A stretch of DNA of 64,000 bases from Hyperoodon ampullatus (lineage: Eukaryota > Chordata > Mammalia > Artiodactyla > Ziphiidae). The stretch lies in NCBI GenBank assembly GCA_949752795.1, contig OX457061.1, forward strand, positions 43,122,338-43,186,337, in the 5' to 3' direction. The notes beneath the pieces were generated by a model that searched no databases, was not told where the DNA came from, and saw nothing but the letters and a program-made list of their open reading frames with translations. Both the position numbers and the translations under genes were made by a program. Below, in pieces: positions 1-11,285 of this stretch; positions within the stretch are counted from its first letter, which is position 1, and each line of letters begins with the position of its first letter.

Positions 1-575
1 GTTTTGAGTTTGTTATTATAGGTCTTTTCCTTCTTTTGTGTTTCCTGCCTAGTGAAGTTCCTTTAGTCTTTGTTGTAAAGCTGGTTTGGTGGTGCTGAGT
101 TCTCTTAGCTTTTGCTTGTCTGTAAAGCTTTTAATTTCTCTGTTGAATCTTAATGAGATCCTTGCTGGGTAGAGTAATCTTGGTTATGGTTTTTTCCCTT
201 TCATCACTTTAAATATGTCCTGCCACTCTCTTCTGGCTTGCAGAGTTTCTGCTGAAAGATCAGCTGTTAACCTTACGGGCATTCCCTTGTATATTATTTG
301 TTGTTTTTCTCTTGCTGCTTTTAATATTTTTTCTTTGTATTTAATTTTTGATAGTTTGATTAATATGCGTCTTGACGTGTTTCTCCTTGGATTTATCCTG
401 TATGGGACTCTCTGTGCTTCCTTGACTGAATTAACTATTTCCTTTCCCATATTAGGGAAGTTTTCAACTGTAATCTATTCTAATATTGTCTCAGTCCCTT
501 TCTTTCTCTCTTCTTCTTCTGGGACCCCTATAATTCGAATGTTGGTGCATTTGATGTTGTGTTAGAAGTCTCTAG
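1..575 (-). mobile_element. L1 LINE fragment, ORF1 C-terminal region, antisense
   Basis: The minus-strand translation across 184-450 reads as the C-terminal domain of the L1 ORF1 RNA-binding protein, with the family signatures ILKAAREK, RLTADLSAETLQARREW and IFKVMKGK. ORF1p is the trimeric nucleic-acid chaperone of the L1 ribonucleoprotein. The frame is open only over about 88 codons and has no intact start, so this is a dead copy. The 3' part of the element lies off the left edge. At the right it runs into an (AT)n tract, with possible L1 sequence continuing to about 645. Confidence 0.88.

Positions 576-578
<3 letters not shown>

Positions 579-630
<52 letters not shown>
579..630. repeat. (AT)n microsatellite
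   Basis: An uninterrupted alternating AT tract of about 26 units sits at the 5' edge of the ORF1 fragment of the antisense L1. Confidence 0.97.
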
Positions 631-632
<2 letters not shown>

Positions 633-649
633 TTTTTCATATTCTTTTC

Positions 650-1060
650 TGTTATGTTTTATTATAGGATATTGATCAGGAGGCAGAAGCTGGGGGAAGA
701 GTAAGGCCCAGGCCGTGGCCTTCATTGGGGTTTCTGTGGGAACGGCAAGGCATGCAGGGTAAACAGTTTAGGCTTAGCCAATTTGAATAATGTCATCAGG
801 ATTCAATGTCTCTGGACTCTAGGGGTGGTCTCTAGTTGTCTGGTAACCTGCCCTGTGTTGGTTAGGGTGATTTAGGGCAGCAGAAATCTTGGTCTGGTTT
901 GTGAGATTTAAAGGGCTAGGAAGAGGTATAGACTAACTGGGATTAACTGTTTTGCATATGAAAGACTGCTCCAAGCTGAGTCCTTTGTTATTTCTAACAA
1001 CCTGGCTATTGCTGGAAAGGGCAGTCTCCTGAGGCCAGCCAAATATTTTAAGATCTCAAA
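650..1060 (-). mobile_element. Possible old retroviral LTR (unassigned)
   Basis: Read on the minus strand, this stretch has the composition of a U3-R region. An AATAAA-type signal lies near its 3' end (plus-strand positions around 660), after a C-rich stretch and a tract repeated in blocks. It lies next to a retroviral protease remnant of opposite reading direction, so the two need not belong to one element. No TG/CA ends or target duplication could be fixed. It may instead be unique sequence. Confidence 0.3.
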
Positions 1061-1229
1061 ACATCAGAAAGTACAGATAAAGTAAAAACAAAACCTTGAT
1101 TAATGTAAGCCCCTTATCCAGTTTTCAGACTTGAGTCTGCACAGACTTAGAGATTGAAGAGTAAAGGGGGGTCAGCTGCTCTAGAGGAAGAACCTGCTAG
1201 AGTTTGTAGTGTGATGCTTCTTCCGAGAC

Positions 1230-1650
1230 TTCACCGAAGGCACCAGCAGATATTTATCGGGGCAAATGGATTGTGTAAATGAAAATACCCAAGCACTTTG
1301 GGGGTTATTGGACACTGGACAAAGCCAACACTGATTCCTGGATACAAACCATGGTCAAAATAGGGCTTAGGGGGAGGTGGAAAATAAGGAGAGCTTCTGT
1401 CTTAGTTCTTCTCTGTTGTACACTTGTTGAGACCTCAAACACACTTGGTGGTTATGTCCCCAGTTATATCTGTAATACACATGTCTGTTGTCAGAATTCC
1501 TATAATGGCCTTTTGTCCTGGAACAGTGGCTATTACGGTAGAAAGAGCAGAAAGGAAATCCTTACAAGTCTCTCTCACTGCCCAAATAACAAACCAATAC
1601 ACTACCTCTGGAGTAAATTAGAGTTGAAGGCCATCATAAAAACCTAAAAG
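1230..1650 (+). pseudogene. Endogenous retrovirus protease / start-of-RT remnant
   Basis: The DNA resembles the protease region of class I-like endogenous retroviruses. The codons for LLDTG, with the catalytic Asp-Thr-Gly of retroviral aspartic proteases, are at 1305-1319. A short TLIPG-like stretch follows in a different frame, so at least one small indel separates the two. The later part (about 1455-1620) resembles the end of protease and the approach to reverse transcriptase. The 122-codon open frame at 1279-1647 uses the wrong frame across the active site and is not a functional product. No flanking LTR pair is visible. The assignment rests on remembered family sequence; class I is more likely than class III. 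Confidence 0.55.
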
Positions 1651-1794
1651 GTACAGAGATGAAAATCTTATTACATACCCACCTAACTAACTAATTTGGC
1701 TTCTGTTGAAGATGGTTTGTTGATTAAGAATAGTCACTTGCAGCTCTGTCCCAGATGGGGTCTCCTAATACAATCAATCAATGCATCTTCTAAT

Positions 1795-2060
1795 TATAGG
1801 TATGCAACTATTAATACAGTGCAATCATTTTTTCTCACAGAACACAGCAAACTTTTTCTTAAAGAAAGAGATAGCAAATACTTTAGGCATGTGGTGCCTT
1901 ACGATATTTATGGCAACCACTCATCTCTGACACTATATTGCAAAAGCCACTGTAAACAGTGCATAAGTGAATGGGTATAGCTGTTTCCAGTAAAGCTTTA
2001 TTTATAAAAACTGATAGCTAGACCCTGAGCACAGTTTGCCAACCACTACTCTATCTCAAT
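1795..2060. mobile_element. hAT (Charlie-like) DNA transposon remnant
   Basis: Segments around 1845-1905 and 1975-2060 match the mammalian hAT-type non-autonomous repeat whose end carries a 'TAAAGCTTTATTTATAAAAAC' type core followed by a GTTTGCCAACC motif near the terminus. Here the core is at about 1991-2010 and the terminal motif at 2034-2044. The copy is strongly diverged. No terminal inverted repeats or 8-bp duplication could be confirmed. Confidence 0.5.
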
Positions 2061-2761
2061 AGCTAAGAAACACCAAAAATAATTTGCTCTAATCAGGATA
2101 GGACAGTGGTACATTATTACCAGTGACGCTAGGACAGGGGGTGTTTCAGTAATAGATGCACTGAAACCAGAACAAATCCCCTCCAAGATAAATTTGGCCC
2201 TAAGAGTCCATGAGTCTTACACAAATATTTCTACCCCTTTTTCATCATATCCCAAGGGTGAAGAAAGAGACACTACAATACCTCATTTGCTTATTAAGAA
2301 TCTCAAGCTTCCATCACAAGCTTAAAAATTCCAGTTACTGACTTATCTCACATTATTGGGTGAAAGTTACATTGCATCAATATAATTAAAAGATTCAGTG
2401 ACTTTCCCAAACAAAAAATTAATCTGATATGAGGTGACTTAGTAAGTTCACACCTAGAAACAAACTTTTAGCAACTCATTCTCCTAAAATTAAAATAATA
2501 AAGTTAGCACTTCACACCACATCCAGAATTCTTTTTCTGTGCTTTTCAATAGGGTAAAGATAGATCATAGTCATTCTGATATTTCCTCAGAGGACATCAG
2601 ATATGCTTTCTTATTAGTAGACCTCAAGACTCAGGTTTGAATGGGGATAAAGTGGAGTTTTTATTTAGCTATGCATTTCTATTGATAAACTTCAGATATG
2701 AGAGTTTTGCTCTATAAAGGAATGCCCAGGCTATCACCACCTTCCTAATAACTTTTGCCTG
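2061..2761. other. Unassigned sequence
   Basis: AT-rich DNA with no open frame of note, no recognised repeat and no exon-like structure. Confidence 0.6.
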
Positions 2762-2990
2762 TTGAAATCTGATCTCTCCCCACACAGACGTGCCACGGGC
2801 TCTGAATTACTGTGTGGCAATCCTATTAGGCACCGTAAAACTGCTAATGTGCCCCATTTAAACAGGCACAGTGGATTTCAGAGCCGCACAGTGATAGAAA
2901 GCAGAGCTGACAGCTGTGCCGTCAGTCATTTTTCTAGGCTGTACCCTGCAGCTGTTTACCATTATCACTTATTTACTGTTTAAAATAGAA
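2762..2990. promoter_or_regulatory. Candidate conserved non-coding element (putative enhancer)
   Basis: About 230 bp of complex, non-repetitive sequence that differs from its AT-rich, CpG-poor surroundings. Five CpG dinucleotides survive between 2789 and 2921. It contains a TGACAGCTGT core at 2908-2917, the palindromic TALE-homeodomain (MEIS/PKNOX/TGIF) type of site, which includes a CAGCTG E-box. A second CAGCTG is at 2949-2954, and there are several TAAT and ATTA-like homeodomain cores. The 73-codon frame across it is incidental. Regulatory function is inferred from composition and motifs only. Confidence 0.3.
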
Positions 2991-4689
2991 GCTTTATAAC
3001 CATAACTCAAAAGCCAACATAGCCACAAAGGGGAGAAACTGTCCCTTGAGATCTGGGGAAACTTTGTGGTTGGATATATATTTAAGCTTATGTTGAGTAC
3101 ATCTCATTTCTCACTCCGAGTGACACTTAGTCGGACACATTAAAGTGATCAAGCTCACCGCAGAGTGACTAAATGGAAATGTACATCCCATTTTGCCTTC
3201 AAACTCTTCTCATGAAACTAAAGTGCTTAAATACCTAAGAGAGATTTCCCGGATTCCAGAACTCAATGGCTATAGCTTAACTGGCTTAGCGTTCAGTCTT
3301 GGTCTTTATAACCTAATTCAGTTTGCTGAATGCTGGATCCTTCCACAAGAAGTGTTGTATCAACCCAGTAAATTTTTCTCTTAAGCCAGTTTGTGGCAAA
3401 ATGCAGCAAGAAAATTATACACAGAGAGAACGAGAGAGAGAGAGAGAGACAGAGTGCTGATAATGACAATAATTAAGGCTTGGTTTATGTATAAGCTGGC
3501 TTAGGAAATTTGAGCATTTCAGTCATTGTCATGACTGCTATAAGTCAACATGGGTGAATAGGTGGTAGTGAGATCCATTTTTCTCATTAAAATCTCTCTG
3601 CCCTAGTCTAGCATTTTCTGAATATAAACTGGACCTCATATATGAATTGTTTTTGCAGGCTGACTTGTTAATGATGTAAACTGCAACTAGGTTATGGAAC
3701 CTCAAGTAAAAGATAACTTCCCATTCATTGACCAAGGTAGGGCAAAGGGAAATGTTAATGGAAGAAAAATAGAGAGAAAATCTTCTCTTAATCTGCTCCA
3801 GAGCCAAAGAGCTTTGCCTGGTTTCTTTCAATGACAGGACTAGAAATGAAAGTGCACAAAAATTAAGGGAAATTCCATGGCATTATCAGGCAGTCACCCT
3901 TGCTCAATCTATGTGAACCATAAGAATAAAATAGGGATTTGGGGGTTTTACATATAAAAGTCAGCTGTTTGTTATCTGAAAAATTATTTGTGAATGGGTC
4001 AGACAAGGATTTATGGTATCTATTATCTGTGAAATATAGTTTAAATTACCTTCTGTTTACACTTCAATGAGATATCTGTTTTGTTTTTCTCAATGGATTT
4101 AGTTGCCATCAGATGGTTTTCTTTTTTACTCTGAAACTTGAACTTAAAAAAAATTTTAAGATTCTCAAGAAATCTCTTGAAAGTTGAATATTTTTCAAAT
4201 TAAACCTATGAATATTTTCAGAAAGAGGAAATTTACTTTGAACAAAACTCAAATGAAATAAACATGTATAAATATCCAGAGTTTTAAAACACATTCTCAT
4301 TTGATGGCAATCTAACATACAGTTAGATAAATATTCAAGCTCTTTTGGGTGGGGTTTTGGGAAGCCATGAAAGAGGGAGGACTAGCGGATGGGAAGTTTT
4401 GTGCCTCACTTCCCAGAGCCTTGTCAGCACATTTCCTCTCATACTTCCTATGGTCTCGGGAGTAGAATCATTGGTGGCTAAGGAAAAGAGTATAGTTGCC
4501 ACCCCTGTACTGAAAACAAACTTAAAAGTGTGGCCAAGGGCAATTAGGACTGTTGAGGGTGAGAGAGAACAGCAAGATGAGAGAGTAGTGGGGCCACAGC
4601 AAAAAGGAAGTCTCTGCCCCAAATTCAGCCTTTCTGTGGGCCAGGGCCCTCACACTGTTACCAAGTTCAAGTTCATACTGCTTGCAGCA
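2991..4689. other. Unassigned sequence
   Basis: No coding gene or confident repeat seen apart from the GA tract at 3422-3453. The two opposed frames of 95 and 115 codons around 4335-4692 are on opposite strands of the same DNA and neither resembles a protein family. Confidence 0.6.
3422..3453. repeat. (GA)n simple repeat
   Basis: A purine-only GAGA tract with a few interruptions. Confidence 0.9.
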
Positions 4690-5146
4690 TGAAGGTCAAT
4701 AAATTGAGAGATGAGTTGTTAGGGGCAAGGAATAGCAACTTTATTCTGAAAGCCAGAAGATGGAGAAGATGGTGGACTAGTGTCCCAAAGAACCATCTTA
4801 CCTCAGTTCGAATTCAGGCTTCTTTTATACTAAAAAGGGGAAGGGGTGTGGTTGGTTGTTGCAAATTTCTTGGTGTTGGAATCCTTTATACTTGTAGCTT
4901 TCCACCTAGGTCAGGTCACGATGTTCCTGTAAACCTCCACCAAGACAATTATTCTTTGTTTTGCAACTTTTTATCTCTATATGAATGGAAAAATCTTATA
5001 CCTTTAAAGGTCAGAGCCTTGAGAATGGGCTATCCTGTATATTTCAGGCTATAGGCAACATTCTTAACTTGTAGCAAAACAATAAAATGCAAATATTAAA
5101 GTAAAATAAACAGACCCATTATGGAGTCAGATTTGTTCTTCCCTAC
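4690..5146 (-). mobile_element. Solo LTR of an endogenous retrovirus
   Basis: The stretch is flanked by the perfect direct repeat TGCAGCA (4683-4689 and 5147-5153). On the minus strand the 3' portion carries an AATAAAG polyadenylation signal (plus-strand CTTTATT at 4738-4744), followed about 55 bp later by a terminal CA (plus-strand TG at 4690). This is the layout of U3-R-U5. No internal retroviral sequence lies beside it, so it is a solo LTR left by recombination. The 5' end lacks a clean TG if the 7-bp repeat is taken as the target duplication; a shorter duplication would move the boundary a few bases. The 121-codon plus-strand frame inside it is a shadow. Confidence 0.65.
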
Positions 5147-5153
5147 TGCAGCA

Positions 5154-6016
5154 CATCAGATGTGCAGCCTTAGTGCTCCAGTAAGGACTGAAGTGATCAC
5201 ATGGCACATTCAGGACTCATGGATCCCATGGGCATGTGATCTACGACCTCTGTGCACAGAGGGTCAGAACCACTCTTGAGCCCATTTGTCTGCCTCCACA
5301 CAGAGAGGTTCTTGGTTAGGCTGCAAAAATGGACCCAGGAAAACTTCTCCATCCTTGAGTGCCTTGGAAAGGTGGCAGGACTCTCCCCTTTCACAGGCAA
5401 GAAAATTAAGGCCCAGAAAAATGGCACACACCAACCTAGCCAATGGGGATGAAGAGGACTATTTGGGGATTCTGAGTCCTAGCCAGAGATGGCTAGTGGG
5501 GACAGGGGCACATGGGGTGGCCCAGAATGTGTGGTGCCCTGGATTGGCTAAGACTCTTTGAATCTGTTTTCCTCTCTGGAAGTGGCTGAAGCTTGTCATT
5601 CTAGGAAGCCCAGAGAAAATAGCCTCAGAAAAGGCCTTGGATGAGGTTGGGAAGGTCCAGACCTGGGTCGAATTGCCTGATATTCTATCTCCAGATTCAC
5701 TTCAGATGCCTCCCTCTCTGCTTCTGAAATGACTTTGACTGCAAATGGCTCTTGTGAGGTGCAAGGAGGTGTGCAGTTCCCTCTAGAACGTGACTGAGGT
5801 TTGGGCCATCCCTAATGTTTGTGGGGTCCCAGGCTAGAGTGAAAATGGCAGCCCAGCAGCCTAATACCTGTGTGCTCACAATGGAAACATGAAGCTACAA
5901 ACTATAAAGTAAAAGACTGAAAATAAAATGAGTCAGGGAAAGATTTGGCTGTGGTCTATCTGTCATTGGTACTGTACTCCTGGGAAAGACATATCCTTCA
6001 CATCTGCAGTGTGTAG
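5154..6016. other. Unassigned sequence
   Basis: GC-richer than its surroundings, with several overlapping short frames on both strands (60-91 codons), none family-like. A MIR-like scrap may lie near 5395-5445 (a 'gaaaattaaggcccagaaa' type motif). Confidence 0.55.
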
Positions 6017-6196
6017 ATTAGCATTCCTCCACCCTGACTGCAAATAGGAATTACCTGGGGGCACTTATAAAAATTACTCTTGCCTGGGCACCAATCCAGA
6101 ACAATTAAATACAAATATTGTGGGTAGAGTTTGTGTAAGACACTTAAAAAAAAAAAAAAGACAGGGGATTCTAAGGTGCAGCCAAGAGTGATAACC
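6017..6196. mobile_element. MER5A-like hAT-Charlie element
   Basis: The left part (GCATTCCTCCACCCTGACTG) and the right part (GGTGCAGCCAAGAGTGATAACC) are diverged, mutually inverted arms of a MER5A-type element. The internal 'gaattacctgggggcacttataaaaa' type segment is recognisable. A short A tract at 6147-6160 interrupts it. Confidence 0.7.
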
Positions 6197-8231
6197 TTTG
6201 GTCCATGAAAGAAGGTATTTGTTTGTTTTCTCAGAACACTTTTGGATCATAATATGTCAGATTCTATGAAAATTTCATTTCACTGTATCAAAGCTTGATT
6301 TGTTCATATGCTTCTCCCTGTAGCTAAATCATTCTGTATTTTAGGGCCACCTTCATACTCTAAAGGCCTTACGATTCTTTTGGAAGAAATACTGCAGGCT
6401 GATGCTCTGTTCTTCTAGTTTCACAGAATCTGTGTATACTTTTCTTGCCAAAATTCACTTCATCTACTTAACATCCAGCCTCTCTTAAGTCAATCAATAT
6501 ATTTTTTCCTCTCTAAAGTTTTTTTCTTATTCTGCCCTAAAATGCATTCCTCAATCCTGTCTGGCCAGGCTCCTCCTTGTTAAACTTAATCAATAAAATT
6601 AATTCATTTGTTTATTTGTGCATTGAACATATATTTAGAAAGGGTCCCATCTATGTTCACAGTTGTCTCTGAGGGTGATTTCAGATGCTTGATACACATA
6701 TACATACACTTCATACCTGTCCTTCTAATTGCCTAGGATGTTAGTCTGCCAACTTCTGTAAGCAGAAAAATGGCTGTTACTGTCAGCTCAGAGATGTAGG
6801 GGTGGTGTTTTGGCAAAAGAACAAGAGCAGAGAGGTATTACTCTTCTGGATTCTTCTATGTTTTGTGTTAATTGGAAGTAACTTCCTAACTTCCATTCCC
6901 CTCTTGCTTTCTAAGAATTGGAGGAACAGTTTATCACAGGTCCATGAAGATTAATAAATAAGGGTCCAAGTGTCTTTGGAATGGCAGCCTTTTGATTCTT
7001 CTGAAACCACAAAACTGGTTAATTCAAATAAATCTTTGCTTAATTCAAAGAATTAAGATCAAGGGTGAGTTTGCTCCCCTCCCCATCTCAGCAAAACACC
7101 TTGAAATCCCAGTTTGGCTGTGCTCTACCAGATGGGTCTTGGGCTTTCAGTGATTGTATAGCAAAAGCAGGAAGCAGCAGGAGCTTGGAGTGGCTCTGAA
7201 TATGCCATTACTGGGACCTAAGCTTTGATGATGCACAGTATTCTTGTTGGAAGAAGTGTTTTTATGGTTAAAGGCAATAAATCTCTTCTTCCTTAAGTGG
7301 CAGTTTGTTGTCATTACTTCCTTTGATTTTATTAAATTCATAAGAAGAAAAGCAAATCCACATGGTCTAGAGAAGAGAAACTTGGTTAACTGCTCAGACT
7401 TAGACTGAGAATCTTGAAAGGTACATAAGAATTAGGAGTTGAATACAACCTCTCCTACCATGAATATAATGTTAGCAACTGTGTACAGAGATGATACAAG
7501 AGAGTGAGACATATTTCCCAGTGAGCAACTTCATGTTGAGTGGGTGAAAAAAAGAAAACTGTTAGCAGATCATCTCAGAACATGGGAAGGGAGAAAATGA
7601 GGTGCACAGGGTACTTAGAGATCAAAGGGCTGGGCACTTAGTCTGTTGTGTGTCTTGAACGATTAAGTGGATAGGTGAAGTGGTGGCAGTTGGGGGACAG
7701 GAAGGGTACCCATTCCTACTGAGTGCTCAATGTTGTTGCTTCTAGGACCTCTCACCTGACAGAGCAAGGCAATATATATGTGTATATATACTTATGTATA
7801 TACACGTATCTGCAAATATTTTTAATGTAAACATCTATATCTATTCTAAACCAAACATGAGTTCCTAATGATGTCACCAACTCTAATTGACTGATACATG
7901 AACCAATCTATTCTTCTTCCCTCGTTTGTCCATAACCTCTCACTCTAACAGGGAGAAACCTGGCTCCCACCGTCTGCCAATTATTTACTTAACTGTCCAA
8001 TCCATTACACATGTATAGTACTTTCAGGATTGTTAACCCATATCCTCATGAGAAACAACCTTGTCTACTAGAGTACAGTGCTGATGTACAGTTCTTTTGC
8101 CTTTTGTGTCTTAAAGACACTACTCTTTTCCAAAGTGACTTAGGTCAGCATTTTCTCCCCATCCCTTTTGGTGAGGTTGTTACATACATTTTTAACACAG
8201 ATTATTTTGTCACATTTGGTATTCCATCCTG
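6197..8231. other. Unassigned sequence with a TA-rich tract at 7771-7809
   Basis: No open frame above 64 codons before 8011 and no recognised repeat family. The TA-rich tract contains the 9-bp inverted repeat GTGTATATA (7780-7788) and TATATACAC (7797-7805). The 79-codon frame at 8011-8250 runs into L1 3' untranslated sequence and is not credible as a gene. Confidence 0.55.
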
Positions 8232-10861
8232 GTATCCTCTGAAAACCTAAATGATTTTTTAAATATTTTCGTATATTAAGACTCACTCTTTACACTATAA
8301 AGCTCTATATATTTTAACAAGTTCATAGAGTCATGTATCTGTCATTGCAATATCATATGGAGTAGTTTCACCAGCCTAAAAATTCCCTGTATTTTATGTA
8401 TTCAGCCCTCTCTTACCCCCCTCCCCTCCAGGAAACCTGGCAACCACTGACCTATTTACTGTCTCTGTAGTTTTGTCTTTTCCAGAATGTCCTAGAAATG
8501 GAATCATATAATATATAGCATTTTCAGGCTATTTCCTTTCACTTAGCAATAAGCATTTAAGATTCATCTATGCCTTTGCATAGCTCGATAACTTATTCTT
8601 TTTTATTGCTAAATAGTAGTCCGTTACTTGGATGTACTAGCTTGTTTATCCATTCCCTATTGAAGGACATCTTGGTTGTTTCCAATTTTTGTAAAGTATG
8701 AATAACGCTGCTACAAACATTCACATGCTGGGTTTTGTGTGGCTATAAATTTTCAAATCAATTAGGTAAATAACTAGGAGTGTGGTTGCCGGAATTCATG
8801 GTTAGATTATGTTTATCTTTGAAAGAAACTGCCAAGCTGTTTTCCAAAGTAGCTATTTTGAATTCTTACCAGCAATGAATGTGAGTTCCTGTTGCTCTAC
8901 ATCCTTGCCAGCAATTAATATGTTTTTTTTTTAATTTTAGCCTTTTTAGTAGATGTGTAGTTGTATCTCATTGTTTTAAGTTGCAATTCCTAATTACAAA
9001 TGATGTTGAACTGTTTTTCACATACTTTATTTACCAGCCGTATATCTTTGGTGAAGTTTCTGTTCCAATCTTTTGCCCTTTTTTAATTGTATTATTTGTT
9101 CTCTTGTTGTTGAGATTTAGGAGTTCTTTGATTATTTTGGATATGAGTTCTTATCAGATATGAGTTTGCAAATATTTGTCACAATATGTTTTCAAAGTTT
9201 TGTCCTTTCATTATCTAAATAGTGTCTTGCATGGAATGACAGTTTTGAATTTTAATAAAATTTACTTACCACTTTTTTTCTTTCATGGATTGTGCTTTTG
9301 ATGTTCTATATAAAAATGAGGTCACATATATTTTTCCATCTTCCAGAAGTTTTATGGCTTTGCATTTTACAGTTAGATCTATGATCTAAGTTGAGTAATT
9401 TTATTTTGTGAAACATGTGAAGTCTGTCTAATTTTACAGTTTTTACATATGGACATCTAATTTTTGTAGCACCATTTGTTGAGAAGATTTTCTCCAAACA
9501 ATTGCCTTTGCTCATTTGTCAAAGATCACCTGTCTATATTTATGGCAGCCTGATTCTAGGCTCTCTATTCTGTTGTATTGATCTATGTGTCTTTTATTTT
9601 GAGAATAGAATGCTATCTTGATTGCTGTCTCTTATAATAAGACTTGATATCAGGTAGTGTCAGTCCTCCAGTTTTATTGTTCTTTTTCAATATTATGTTG
9701 GTTATTCTAGGTCTTTTGCCTTTCCATACAAACTTTAGAACCAGTTTGTCAGTATCTACAAAATAATTTACAGAGATTTGGTTGGGATTATGTTGAATTA
9801 TAGATAATTTGGTAAGAATTGAATTTTAACAATATTATGTCTTCCAATCCATGAACGTAAGATATATTTCCATTTATTTATATCTTCTTTGATTTCTTTC
9901 ATCAATACTCTATAGTTATCTGTACATAGAATCTTACAATATTTTGTTAGATTCATGTCTATTTCATTTCTTTGTCCTAGTATAAATGGTATTCTGTTTT
10001 TAATTTCAAATTTCTTATTTAATTTTAATAAATTGTGTCTTTCAAGGAATTTGTTCATTTAACTAATTTGTCAAATTTATTGGCATACAGTTGTTCACAA
10101 TTGTTTTTACTATATTTTAAAATGTCTGTGGAATCTGGAATGATGTACTCTCTTTCTTTCATGAGTGAAATCTGTAATTTGTATTTTCTCTCTTTTTTAT
10201 TGATAAATCTAGATAGAGCCTTGTATTTTATTAATCTTATCAAGAGACCTATTCTCAGTTTTGTTGATTTTCTATCATTTGTCTATTTCTTATTTCACTG
10301 ATTTCTACTTTGCTTCTATTTTATTGTTTTGCTCCTTTTGCTTTAATTTCCTCTTCTTTTACTAGGTTCTTAAGATGAAAGTTTAGATCAGTGCTTTTAA
10401 ATCTTTCTTTTGTCTTTTCTAGGTATTTCCCTTTAAGCATTGCTTTAGCTGCATTCCACAAAATTTTGATGTATTTTGCTTCCATTATCATTCAGTTCAA
10501 AATATTTTCTAATTTCCTTTGGAATTTCTTTTTTGATCCATGGGCTATTTAGAACTTTGTTGGTAAGCTTCCAGATGTTTAGGGATTTTCCTGATATCTT
10601 TTTGTTATTGACTTGTTGTATGAAAGATCATACTTTTATTTGTTTTATTATTTTTAGAGAATATGCTTTGTATGAATTCAGTTCTTTAAAATGGATTGAG
10701 ACCTTTCATGGCTCAGCAGCTGATCTATCTCATGTATATTCCATATACACTTGGAAAATATGTGAATTCCACAGTTGTTAGGTGTAGTGTTCTATAAATG
10801 TCAATAAGCTTAAAATTGGCTAATAGTGTTGTTCAAGTCTTCTATATATTTATTAATTTTT

Positions 10862-11285
10862 AACTTTTTGTGGTTCTATAACTTTATTTGACAATCAACA
10901 GTTAGTTCTCATCCATGTTAAGTGTCTGTAGATTTTTGAAAGTGGTGACAGGTATATAGGTAACCAAGATATAGAGCTCCTTTGGTGAATCTTCATGTTC
11001 ATTATGTTTTCTGCACATGGGCATGAGATGGGACATTCCTTAGTCCTTTGGCCCAGACTGCTTTGCTAAGCTTGGTGTCAATGCGTACATCTGGAGTTCT
11101 CATCTCCTTCATGGCAAATTTCAGGATTTCTTTGAGTGCGTGAGGGACACGTTGCTTGAAACTGACTCCATGGATGCTCTTGTAAATGTTGATAGTGTAT
11201 TCTCTGGTCACCACCACATTGATGGCAGACTGGCCCTTCTTCTTCTCTCCACCCTTCTTTGTGGGAGTCATTCTGCCAGGCTCTG
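10862..11285 (-). pseudogene. RPL31P: RPL31 processed pseudogene (60S ribosomal protein L31)
   Basis: Minus-strand translation from the ATG at 11269-11271 reads nearly as ribosomal protein L31: [25 protein letters not shown], then the family's ALKEI and KFAMKEM blocks, then [19 protein letters not shown]31 is a 125-residue protein of the large ribosomal subunit. After codon 83 or so an 8-nt deletion relative to the parental reading shifts the frame and gives a stop at about 11002. Beyond it the C-terminal end is still readable in another frame (ending NMDEN, stop at 10902-10904), followed by a short 3' UTR with an AATAAA signal (plus-strand 10883-10888). There are no introns, as expected of an L1-mobilised mRNA copy. 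It sits inside an older antisense L1. It cannot encode full-length L31. Confidence 0.96.

Noticed and set aside
4335..4692. Opposed 95- and 115-codon frames as overlapping genes
   Set aside because: Open frames on both strands of the same GC-richer patch without homology are expected by chance.
10902..11271. Functional ribosomal protein L31 gene
   Set aside because: Intronless, 8 nt shorter than the expected coding length, frameshifted and stopped at about two thirds of its length, and nested in an L1.
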